From Candidatus Kapaibacterium sp. (GTDB taxonomy: Bacteria > Bacteroidota > Ignavibacteria > Kapaibacteriales > JAEUSM01): a stretch of DNA of 64,000 nucleotides. The translations under genes and the position numbers were made by a program. The stretch lies in NCBI GenBank assembly GCA_016788785.1, contig JAEUSM010000016.1, positions 1 to 64,000 on the forward strand, written 5' to 3'. The notes under the pieces were generated by a model. The model was not told where the DNA came from. It did not search any database and saw only the letters and a list, made by a program, of their open reading frames with translations. Positions 52,267-60,079 of this stretch are shown one piece after another; position 1 is the stretch's first letter; every line of letters starts with the position of its first letter.

Positions 52267-55200
52267 TGAGAATATTACGTCTTTCATTCAAAAATATCGC
52301 CTCATTTCGTTCTGATAAACTATTTACGCTTGACTTTACGACTTCACCATTGTCACAACATAGTTTGTTTCTTATCACAGGAAGTACTGGGGCGGGAAAA
52401 TCTACTCTTTTAGATGCAATCACCGTTGCATTGTACAATAAGTACTCTCGAGAAAAAAGTACCAACAACTTTTTATCCTCATTAGCAAGTAATGCTATTG
52501 TTGAAGTAGAATATGAAAAAGATGGTACCGAATATAGGAATGTATGGAAAATCAACCGATCTCGTGACAAACTCGATGGTGCTTTGCAACAATCTGAAAT
52601 GCAATTATCATTAGTAAAAACCAATGAGATTCTTTCCTCAAAAAAAACTGACGTAATTCAAAAAACTACAGAAATTTTGGGTTTGGATTTTGAACAGTTT
52701 ACTAAAACAATCATATTACCCCAAGGTGATTTCGCAAATTTTCTTCATGCCAAAGATGATGTAAAAATCGAACTATTTGAAAAAATTACCGATACCAAAA
52801 AGTATCGAGAATTTTCGCAATTTGTATTTGAGCGAAATAAGAATGAAGAAAACAAGCTTCGTAAAATTTTTGATGCCATTGGTAACTTTGAACCGATGAA
52901 TCAGGAACATGAGCAGAATCTTCTTGAAGAAATCAATCAACTTTCTACGCTAATTGAACATCAGAAAATAGAAATTGAACGTATAAAAGATAAACAGCAG
53001 CAACTTCGTAGGATATCAGAATTAACTTTAAAAGTACAATCTATTGAGGCTCAACTAAAAGAACTTCTATTGCAAAATGAACATATTGAAATGACCGAAA
53101 TTGCAATTTCTCGTGCTCAAAACGCAAATGAGATTCTCACTATCCTACATAATATCAAGAAACTATCAACTAATTTAGAACTAAAAAAGGGAGAAATACA
53201 AAATAAAGAGCGTGAAAAAATTGAACATGAGATTGAATTAGAACGTTCAAATCAAGAACTTGAAAAAATACGAACTTCGAATTCTGAACTTCAGAAAATG
53301 GTAAAACAATTGTACGATAAATTACCAAATTATCGAGATTTAGTTACTAATATCAACACGTTAACGGAAACTATTCAACGTGAAGAAAAAGAATCCTTAA
53401 AACTTCAAGAAGAATTCACCAATAATGAAAATACTACTTACAATTTAAAGGAAGAAATTTCCAAAAATGTAACAACTTCAAGTGAAATTGAGGAACATTT
53501 ACAACAACAGTTATACTTAGAAACTGCACTTGTACATATTGAACAAATATCCTCCTCACAAAAGCAGATTATACGACTTCATGCGGAACGGATAAGTTTG
53601 CAAGAATCAATTACAAAATTTACTCAAGAAATAAACGAAAACCTATTAGAATCTCAACAAAAAGAGCACACTATTCTCGAGAATGAAAGAAAAAAACTTC
53701 CTCATACAATCTATTCTGACTCCAGTAAGTTCATTTATGAACAATTGAAAGATTTTTGTTCAACGTTTGAAGTATTACAATCGAAGAATACGGCAAAAAT
53801 TGAACTCGAAGATTCATTAATGTTAATAACTGAATCTTTAAAAAAATCTAACGAAGTGTATGAAAAAACAGCACGTGAATTTGATACTACAAATGAGAGA
53901 ATTACGATTGTTGCTAACGAAATTTCTCAACTATCGTTAGAAGTAAAATTACAAGAGTACCGTACACAACTAATAGAAGGTCAACCATGCCCATTATGCG
54001 GTTCTTTAGAGCATTCTTTTGATGATAATCATCTAACAGACGACTCAGTAAACAAACAAATCTCATCACTCAAAATTCAACAATCTGAATTAGAATCATC
54101 AAAATCTTCACTACAAAAACTACTTCATAACGAGGAGCAACTTCAACAACAATACTCAAATTCTATAGAAACAACCAGAAAAGATATTTCATCAATAAAC
54201 GAAGAGATACACAAATCAACAGTAGAACTTCAACAACTCCCATATCCCATTGATAATGATACTTTCGCTACAATTCAAACTGAATTACTTGCCAGAGATA
54301 ATAACAAGTATTTACAATTTCAAATTGATAGTGATTTAGAACAAATCAAAAAAAACACTCTCGAAATTGTAAAATTTCAAGATTTAATTACAGGTAATCA
54401 ATTAGAAATTAAAAGTAAGGATAATGAAATTGAACAAATATCAAATTCAATACAAAGCATAAAACAAATTTACCCGATTTCTAACGAACTATCTACAGAA
54501 GTTTTTATCAAAGAAGTTGAAACAATGTTTGCAAACTACAATTCTCTGAAAAACACCCTTAGCTCAATGCAACAAGCTATTGCAGTGAATACTTCAAAAA
54601 ACAATCTACTTAAAGAAGAAAACACCAAATTAATTCAAAAGATTACAGAATTCCATTCTCAAATTAAGAAGAATAAATCAGCACTTGCTTCTGCTGTAGA
54701 GGAAAAAGCGAAGCTTTTTGGGGAGGAAAATATTGAAAATCAACATCAAGTCGCCCATAAGGAACTACAAACTTCGTTTACGAAATTACAAACTTTTGAA
54801 AAACAACATCAAGTAAAAACAACTGTTCTCAATGACATAAAAAATGCTATTTCCACTATTCAAAAAGATATAACATTCTACATTGTACCTGCAATTGAGG
54901 AATTAACGTCGAAAAAATCGTTATTGGAAAACACTTATAATTTTGTATCTGAAGAGGAGATTTATACTGCAGCAATGGATGATACAACGATTCAAGTCAA
55001 GAAAAATGAAGTTTCGACCTTCAAACAAAGCCTTTCCAATCTTAATCATGAAAAACTTCTAACAACATCAGAATTAGAACAAGCAATACAATCAAAACCA
55101 TCTGAAACTATTGAAGAACTCTCTTCTCAGTTAAGTGAAATAGACACTCAACAAAGCATAGTCACTCAAGAATTAGGGGCAAAAAACCTTTTATTTCAAC

Positions 55201-55793
55201 AAAATGAAGAACGAAAAGTGCACTATGCTCAGTATAAATCTGAATACGAACAGCAAAAGAACGTTACGAATCGATGGAATAAGTTAAACTTGTTTATTGG
55301 CTCAAATGATGGTAAAAAATATCAACGAATAGTTCAAAGAATTACTTTGTCACGTTTATTGGAGTACACCAATCTTCATTTAAAGGAATTTTCGAATAGA
55401 TATTCTGTTTCACTATTTTCATCCGATAATGAGGGTAACAATCAGTCGTTAGATTTGCTTATTCAAGACAATGACAACTTTGGAAAGCTACGTCAAGTAT
55501 CAACATTATCCGGCGGTGAGACTTTTTTAGTATCTTTGTCTATGGCTTTGGGAATTGCAACGATGATTTCAAGCACAACAGAAGTGGAATCGTTGTTTTT
55601 AGATGAAGGATTCGGAACTTTAGATTCGCAAACATTGGAAATGGTAATGCAGACATTAGAAAATTTGCAACAAAAAGGCAGAAAAATTGGTATAATTTCC
55701 CATGTAGAACAATTGAAAGAAAGAATTTCTACACAAATAGTCGTTCAACCCATTGGGAATGGAACATCCACAGTAATCGTACGTACAAATTAA
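52266..55793 (+). CDS. sbcC: Exonuclease SbcCD, C subunit (Rad50-like ATPase)
   Basis: An 1175-residue SMC-like ATPase. Walker A GSTGAGKST (about residues 39-47), long antiparallel coiled coils (about 180-560 and 600-1000), a zinc hook at QPCPLCGS (about 573-580), signature LSGGETFLVSLSMALG and Walker B LFLDEGFGTLD. A strong Shine-Dalgarno AAGGAGGGG lies just before the ATG, unusual in this window, and the TAATG overlap couples it to sbcD. SbcCD cleaves long DNA palindromes, which is relevant in a genome rich in REP-like hairpins. Confidence 0.96.
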   Translation: MRILRLSFKNIASFRSDKLFTLDFTTSPLSQHSLFLITGSTGAGKSTLLDAITVALYNKYSREKSTNNFLSSLASNAIVEVEYEKDGTEYRNVWKINRSRDKLDGALQQSEMQLSLVKTNEILSSKKTDVIQKTTEILGLDFEQFTKTIILPQGDFANFLHAKDDVKIELFEKITDTKKYREFSQFVFERNKNEENKLRKIFDAIGNFEPMNQEHEQNLLEEINQLSTLIEHQKIEIERIKDKQQQLRRISELTLKVQSIEAQLKELLLQNEHIEMTEIAISRAQNANEILTILHNIKKLSTNLELKKGEIQNKEREKIEHEIELERSNQELEKIRTSNSELQKMVKQLYDKLPNYRDLVTNINTLTETIQREEKESLKLQEEFTNNENTTYNLKEEISKNVTTSSEIEEHLQQQLYLETALVHIEQISSSQKQIIRLHAERISLQESITKFTQEINENLLESQQKEHTILENERKKLPHTIYSDSSKFIYEQLKDFCSTFEVLQSKNTAKIELEDSLMLITESLKKSNEVYEKTAREFDTTNERITIVANEISQLSLEVKLQEYRTQLIEGQPCPLCGSLEHSFDDNHLTDDSVNKQISSLKIQQSELESSKSSLQKLLHNEEQLQQQYSNSIETTRKDISSINEEIHKSTVELQQLPYPIDNDTFATIQTELLARDNNKYLQFQIDSDLEQIKKNTLEIVKFQDLITGNQLEIKSKDNEIEQISNSIQSIKQIYPISNELSTEVFIKEVETMFANYNSLKNTLSSMQQAIAVNTSKNNLLKEENTKLIQKITEFHSQIKKNKSALASAVEEKAKLFGEENIENQHQVAHKELQTSFTKLQTFEKQHQVKTTVLNDIKNAISTIQKDITFYIVPAIEELTSKKSLLENTYNFVSEEEIYTAAMDDTTIQVKKNEVSTFKQSLSNLNHEKLLTTSELEQAIQSKPSETIEELSSQLSEIDTQQSIVTQELGAKNLLFQQNEERKVHYAQYKSEYEQQKNVTNRWNKLNLFIGSNDGKKYQRIVQRITLSRLLEYTNLHLKEFSNRYSVSLFSSDNEGNNQSLDLLIQDNDNFGKLRQVSTLSGGETFLVSLSMALGIATMISSTTEVESLFLDEGFGTLDSQTLEMVMQTLENLQQKGRKIGIISHVEQLKERISTQIVVQPIGNGTSTVIVRTN

Positions 55794-55817
55794 TTACTAC
55801 TACTTAGGGGAAACGGA

Positions 55818-56303
55818 ATGAATCAACTTAAAGCGTTAATGTTGAAATATACCAACAAAGAAATTGACAGAACCACTGTTGAAAATGAAATCTGTAGTTC
55901 TATTTGTAGAATTTTGAATGTTACCAGAGCAAGTATATGGAATTTTGAAAATGATTTTAAACAAATTCGATGCGTTAGTTTATATGATACTCGCTCCAAA
56001 GAATTCAGCGAAGGGGCAATAATACAAAGTGCTATCGCTCCAATTTATTTCGAATCAATATTACGTGATGGTTCAATTGTTGCATCCGATGCACGAAACA
56101 ACAATATTACCTCTGTCTTTAATGAATACTATTTTGAACCTTTAGATATTTACTCTCTCTTAGACCATATAGTCTTTAACAATTCTGAAAAGGTAGCAAT
56201 TCTTTGTTGCGAACAATGTGAACAAATTCGCCATTGGGGAACTGAAGAAGAGGGTTTACTCCGAACAATGTCTGCCTTAGTTTCGATATTGTATAAGTTT
56301 TGA
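55818..56303 (+). CDS. Stand-alone GAF domain protein
   Basis: A 161-residue GAF domain with the pattern of bacterial sensor GAFs (RASIWNFENDFKQIRCVSLYD, GAIIQSAIAPIYFESI, DHIVFNNSEKVAILCCEQCEQIRHWGTEEEGLLRTMSALV). No output domain is attached. It follows sbcC by 25 bases and may be co-transcribed. The ligand is unknown; paired cysteines CCEQC could serve redox sensing, which is speculative. Confidence 0.78.
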   Translation: MNQLKALMLKYTNKEIDRTTVENEICSSICRILNVTRASIWNFENDFKQIRCVSLYDTRSKEFSEGAIIQSAIAPIYFESILRDGSIVASDARNNNITSVFNEYYFEPLDIYSLLDHIVFNNSEKVAILCCEQCEQIRHWGTEEEGLLRTMSALVSILYKF

Positions 56304-56338
56304 ATTCAATTATTTCAGGGCTTGACCAATAAACGGTA

Positions 56339-56363
56339 GAGAGATGGCATGCCCTGTCTCTAC
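56339..56363 (-). repeat. GTAGAGACAGGGC hairpin repeat, copy 2
   Basis: On the minus strand it reads GTAGAGACAGGGC-AT-GCCATCTC. It has the GTAG head and a partly mismatched stem; related to 32073-32095. Confidence 0.6.
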
Positions 56364-56376
56364 GAAAAGACAAAAA

Positions 56377-56418
56377 TCTCCCTATCCCACAAGAAAGAGA
56401 GTGCTGGGGTGAGAGGGA
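56377..56418. repeat. CCCTCTCC-type palindromic repeat, copy 4
   Basis: ATCTCCCTATCCCACAAGAA to GGGGTGAGAGGG; diverged. The preceding 25 bases and a GCCCTGTCTC element repeat the arrangement at 32073-32161. Confidence 0.55.
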
Positions 56419-56431
56419 TGATTGACAAAAT

Positions 56432-56470
56432 TCCACCCCGCCATTTCATGGCACCCCTCAAGAGGGGAAC
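56432..56470 (-). repeat. CCCCTC-GAGGGGTG-GGGGTGG repeat, copy 4
   Basis: On the minus strand it reads TTCCCCTCTTGAGGGGTGCC through ATGAAAT to GGCGGGGTGG; its head matches 31891 and its core 32014. Confidence 0.65.
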
Positions 56471-56594
56471 CCAGACTCTCCACACGACAACTAAAGGTTC
56501 CGATAGTGACCATGACAATCCTAACAAGTGGGAAATCCAGAATTAAAATCCAAACTTCGAGCACCAATCTAAAAGAGTAGAACATATAAAACAT

Positions 56595-56619
56595 AAAAAA
56601 AGCCCCAAATTGGGGCTTT
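56595..56619 (-). terminator. Terminator of the tRNA gene
   Basis: AAAGCCCCAA/TTGGGGCTTT stem followed by T-run on the minus strand, 7 bases after the tRNA's CCA. Confidence 0.85.
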
Positions 56620-56625
56620 CGTTTG

Positions 56626-56701
<76 letters not shown>

Positions 56702-56706
56702 AGTGA

Positions 56707-57471
56707 TTAATTAAATAATCCTATAAATATTCCTAATGAACCTGTTAGTGCATTTCCATTAATACCTGAAGGTACTCCTGAAACGACACCAAGCCCATTG
56801 TTTTTGAAATCTTGCAAAAATGTTAGGTTATATCCTGCATTCAAACGAATCATTGAAAATGAAGTGAACGAATATTCAATATTCAAATTCGGTTGAAGAT
56901 ATATTGCTGTTGCACCAATTGTTTGAGCTGAAGAGGTTGACGGTTGGAAATTAGGCCATGTCACATCTTTTGGAGAAGTTCTATGTTGGATGTTTACTGA
57001 ACCCAAACCAACTGCAACTCCTGGTAAAATTGCTAAGCCTTTCGTAGGAACGATTGCATAATCCAATGTAATGCCTGTTGAGCCAACTTGATATTGCATT
57101 TCTGCTGAACCAGAGTCACCACCCAATGTACGGCTTATTGTAGAGGCACCACCATTAGAATAGATTCCTGCACGAAGATTTTCAATAAAACCAACACCAG
57201 AAAAAAATTGAAAGCCATTTACCAATAAAGGCGAAGAAAATTCTTTGGTAAACCCAAACTCACTTGCTTTAGATTGAATATCCGTGTATGTTGGAAACCA
57301 AAAGGAAATTGTATAACCACCACCAATAGCAAAATATGGAGGACGAGTTTCTTTTTCGGGTGCGATTTCTTCGAAATCTAAGTTGTTTAACGTTGTATCT
57401 TCCGATTGTGCAAACAATGAAATGCTTGCAAATCCTAAAAGAACAAAGAAGAAGAATAGTTGTTTTTTCAC
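56707..57471 (-). CDS. Putative outer-membrane beta-barrel protein
   Basis: A 254-residue protein. A GTG at 57471 starts the signal peptide KKQLFFFFVLLGFASISLFAQ; the TATATTTG at 57497-57504 predicts transcription from about 57492, ruling out the longer open frame. The mature part has glycine-rich amphipathic strands (YFAIGGGYTISFWFP, GFQFFSGVGFIENLRAGIYS, SFTSFSMIRLNAGYNLTFL) and ends GIFIGLFN, like small OMPs. Function unknown. Confidence 0.72.
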   Translation of the reverse strand: MKKQLFFFFVLLGFASISLFAQSEDTTLNNLDFEEIAPEKETRPPYFAIGGGYTISFWFPTYTDIQSKASEFGFTKEFSSPLLVNGFQFFSGVGFIENLRAGIYSNGGASTISRTLGGDSGSAEMQYQVGSTGITLDYAIVPTKGLAILPGVAVGLGSVNIQHRTSPKDVTWPNFQPSTSSAQTIGATAIYLQPNLNIEYSFTSFSMIRLNAGYNLTFLQDFKNNGLGVVSGVPSGINGNALTGSLGIFIGLFN

Positions 57472-57496
57472 AGTATTTTTAGTTTTAGTACGATTA

Positions 57497-57504
57497 CAAA
57501 TATA
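57497..57504 (-). promoter_or_regulatory. TATATTTG -7 element of the 56707 gene
   Basis: Exact TAnnTTTG on the minus strand, 26 bases before the GTG; supports the GTG start. Confidence 0.5.
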
Positions 57505-57586
57505 CGCATTTTTCCTGAATAAACGAAAGAATCGTTGTTTTATGTACAATATCATACTAAAATTGTTATTACTTGATGAAGGAATA

Positions 57587-58759
57587 TCAAGCATAGATAG
57601 ATTGTTTCTTCTGTATAGATCCTGTTACAAGAGTTACTATTAGGATATATAGACCTATTTCGAACCCAAAGAGTTCTATTCCCATAACAAAAGAAGCTAT
57701 GGGCAATTTTGTAGCAGCAGAAAAAACACCAACAAAACAAAGTGTTGCCATGAATGATAATGGCAATGGGATGAACAGCAGTAAGAATGTAGCCATGGTT
57801 ACTCCGATAAAGAATAAGGGTGTAACCTCTCCACCTTTGAATCCACTTCCAACAGTTATTGATGTAAAAAGTAGTTTGAGGAAAAAATCTGTATTTCCTT
57901 GTGGTAACGTAAAGCCATTTGTTATGGTTTCAATTCCCAATCCTGCGAATTTCATATCTCCCACTAAATGGTATCCTATCAATAGTACAATTCCTCCGAT
58001 GAATGGATGAAGTGGTTTATAGGTAATTGAGGTAGTTAGTATTGAAGAAATTTGTTTTGTTGAATATACAAAAAGGAAGCCTACCAATAAACAAGCAATT
58101 GCTACAACAACTATATATATTATCGTATGAATGGTTACTGTCGGAATTAAAATAGTTGGTAAAGAAAGATGATGAATTCCTGTTTGTATGCAAACCCAAT
58201 GGGAAACAACGGCACAACAAAAAATGGGTATTAGATACCATCGTTTTGTAATTTTACTGAAACACAATTCTACAGCAAAAACACCACCTGCAAATGGCAA
58301 ACCAAATACACTGGAAAACCCTGCAGCAATTCCGCACATCAGAAACAATGATTTGAAACTATCATCCACATTCAACCATTTTCGAATCTGTTCACCAATC
58401 ACACCACCAACTTGCACTGCAGTTCCTTCACGACCTGCAGATGCTCCCACAAGATGCGAAAGCAATGTACCGAAAAAGACAAACGGTGCCATTCGAAAAG
58501 GAATGATAGTATTTATCTCTCGACTACTGTTTATTATATGATTCGTGCCATAGTTTGCTTCCTTTCCAAATTTGTCATAAATGACACCAACTAACAATCC
58601 AACTATCGGTAAACCCCAAAGTAACAAAGGGTATTTACCAAAGGTAGTTGTCGTATATTCAAGCGTAGAAAGGAACCATGCAGAAAAAAGTCCAATAATT
58701 ACGCTTGAAATACAGAGTGATATAGTTACATACAGTATTTTTCTCATCATAGTTGTCAT
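57587..58759 (-). CDS. CLC-family antiporter, fluoride (CLC-F) type likely
   Basis: A 390-residue CLC protein with 10 or more helices. The gating region is HLVGASAGREGTAVQ with E111; canonical chloride CLCs have GSGIP and GREGP at these places. The GREGT form and GSGFKGGEVTPLFFIG, with its extra glutamate (about residue 310), are features I associate with the F-/H+ antiporters. CLC-F proteins export fluoride. No fluoride riboswitch could be recognised in the 93-base leader region. Divergent from the ADP-ribosylglycohydrolase gene. Confidence 0.75.
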   Translation of the reverse strand: MTTMMRKILYVTISLCISSVIIGLFSAWFLSTLEYTTTTFGKYPLLLWGLPIVGLLVGVIYDKFGKEANYGTNHIINSSREINTIIPFRMAPFVFFGTLLSHLVGASAGREGTAVQVGGVIGEQIRKWLNVDDSFKSLFLMCGIAAGFSSVFGLPFAGGVFAVELCFSKITKRWYLIPIFCCAVVSHWVCIQTGIHHLSLPTILIPTVTIHTIIYIVVVAIACLLVGFLFVYSTKQISSILTTSITYKPLHPFIGGIVLLIGYHLVGDMKFAGLGIETITNGFTLPQGNTDFFLKLLFTSITVGSGFKGGEVTPLFFIGVTMATFLLLFIPLPLSFMATLCFVGVFSAATKLPIASFVMGIELFGFEIGLYILIVTLVTGSIQKKQSIYA

Positions 58760-58818
58760 AATATAACTTTTTTTGATGATTGTGATTCTTCAACGACATA
58801 TTCTGACATAGTTACCAA

Positions 58819-58826
58819 TATATTTG
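58819..58826 (+). promoter_or_regulatory. TATATTTG -7 element of the ADP-ribosylglycohydrolase gene
   Basis: Exact TAnnTTTG; predicted leader about 22 bases. No TTG at -33. Confidence 0.45.
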
Positions 58827-58852
58827 TTCTTTTAAAGCTTTAGGAATAGAAA

Positions 58853-59980
58853 ATGAACGATGAAAACAGAAATAGTAAGATTCGAGGTTGTATTTTTGGT
58901 GGAGCGATTGGAGATGCTTTGGGTGCACCTATCGAATTTGCATCGTATGAATCAATTGTACAAAAATATGGAAAAGATGGAATTGATGGTTATGTAGAGC
59001 ATTCTAATGGTTTTGGTGAATTTACTGATGATACCCAATTGACTTTATTTACAATCGAAGGATTAATACGCTTTATTATTCGAGGAAGATGTAAAGGAAT
59101 TTCTTCCTTAGAATTGGTGATGTACCATGCATACCAACGATGGATGTATACCCAAGGTGAGATTGTCAAGAGCATTTATTATGAGAAAATTTCACCTAAA
59201 AATAATGGTTGGCTTATAAATGAACCCCTTCTTCATAAACGGAGAGCTCCTGGTTTAACTTGTCTTGCATCACTTCGAAGAGATGTACGAATTGACAGAG
59301 AATTAGGCTCATTAGATTACAAAATCAATGATTCAAAAGGTACAGGGGGAATAATGCGTGTAGCACCAGTTGCATTTTTTTCACCAAATCCATTTTCAAC
59401 TGCTATTCAAATTGCAGCACTAACACATACTCATCCTTTAGGATATCTAACTGCCGGATTTTTTGCCGAGATAATTTGGAATTGTTTTGAAGGTGACACA
59501 ATTATAGATAGTGTAATGAAAACTATTTCTTTAGTTCGAAATGAATCAAATTTTGATTGCGAAGAGATTATTGAAATTCTCCAAGAAGCAATTCAATTAG
59601 CAAAGGAATATAAAGATGGGTCAATTTCACTCACTGTTCAAGAATGTATTGAACAATTAGGTGGTGGATGGGTGGCAGAGGAAGCATTGGCAATAACTGT
59701 TTTTGTAAGTTTGGTATATGAAAATAATTTTGAAAATGGAGTTCTTGCTGCTGTAAATCATTCAGGAGATTCGGATACAACAGGCTCTATGGTTGGGCAA
59801 CTTTTGGGAGTTTGGTTAGGAATAAAAACAATTCCTCAAAAATGGATTGACAATCTTATTGGTTCAACAATAATCGAATCAATATCAAAAGATATTATAG
59901 AAAAAACGTATTACCGCTTCAATTCCTATAATAATCCACGTGAATTAGATTCTTATTGGGAACGATACCCTGGGTGGTAA
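58853..59980 (+). CDS. ADP-ribosylglycohydrolase (DraG/ARH family)
   Basis: A 375-residue all-helical hydrolase that removes ADP-ribose from modified targets. Metal ligands are visible: T58-D59-D60 in GEFTDDTQ and NHSGDSDTTGS (about 301-311). GCIFGGAIGDALGAPIEF and KGTGGIMRVAPVAFF are family hallmarks. No ADP-ribosyltransferase is nearby, so the substrate (protein, nucleic acid or free ADP-ribose derivative) is unknown. Confidence 0.93.
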   Translation: MNDENRNSKIRGCIFGGAIGDALGAPIEFASYESIVQKYGKDGIDGYVEHSNGFGEFTDDTQLTLFTIEGLIRFIIRGRCKGISSLELVMYHAYQRWMYTQGEIVKSIYYEKISPKNNGWLINEPLLHKRRAPGLTCLASLRRDVRIDRELGSLDYKINDSKGTGGIMRVAPVAFFSPNPFSTAIQIAALTHTHPLGYLTAGFFAEIIWNCFEGDTIIDSVMKTISLVRNESNFDCEEIIEILQEAIQLAKEYKDGSISLTVQECIEQLGGGWVAEEALAITVFVSLVYENNFENGVLAAVNHSGDSDTTGSMVGQLLGVWLGIKTIPQKWIDNLIGSTIIESISKDIIEKTYYRFNSYNNPRELDSYWERYPGW

Positions 59981-60035
59981 TATGTATAAAATTTTGATTA
60001 AGTGAAAAAAAATAAGACTAATTAGATATTGTTTG

Positions 60036-60043
60036 TATATTTG
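60036..60043 (+). promoter_or_regulatory. TATATTTG -7 element of the first histidine kinase gene
   Basis: Exact TAnnTTTG, about 37 bases before the ATG at 60080; -33 not clear. Confidence 0.45.
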
Positions 60044-60079
60044 TAATGCAGTTATGTTAAAATTTCATTAGTAATCACT

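Larger units (their letters stand above)
56304..56594. other. Non-coding island of palindromic repeats
   Basis: Contains the elements at 56339-56363, 56377-56418 and 56432-56470, then 120 bases with no recognised signal before the tRNA terminator. Confidence 0.75.

Noticed and set aside
55818-56303. Reading the GAF protein as a second fRMsr
   Set aside because: It lacks the three conserved cysteines in GKPACIRI, GVCGT and HIACDS positions that the 47777 gene has.
4840-56470. CRISPR array
   Set aside because: Repeats are dispersed, irregularly spaced and palindromic, with no regular spacers and no cas genes.
58760-58852. Fluoride (crcB) riboswitch before the CLC gene
   Set aside because: The pseudoknot and conserved segments were not found on the minus strand; a covariance search would settle it.
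58853-59980. DarTG-like toxin-antitoxin system
   Set aside because: The protein is an ARH/DraG-type hydrolase, not a macrodomain, and no ADP-ribosyltransferase toxin is adjacent.
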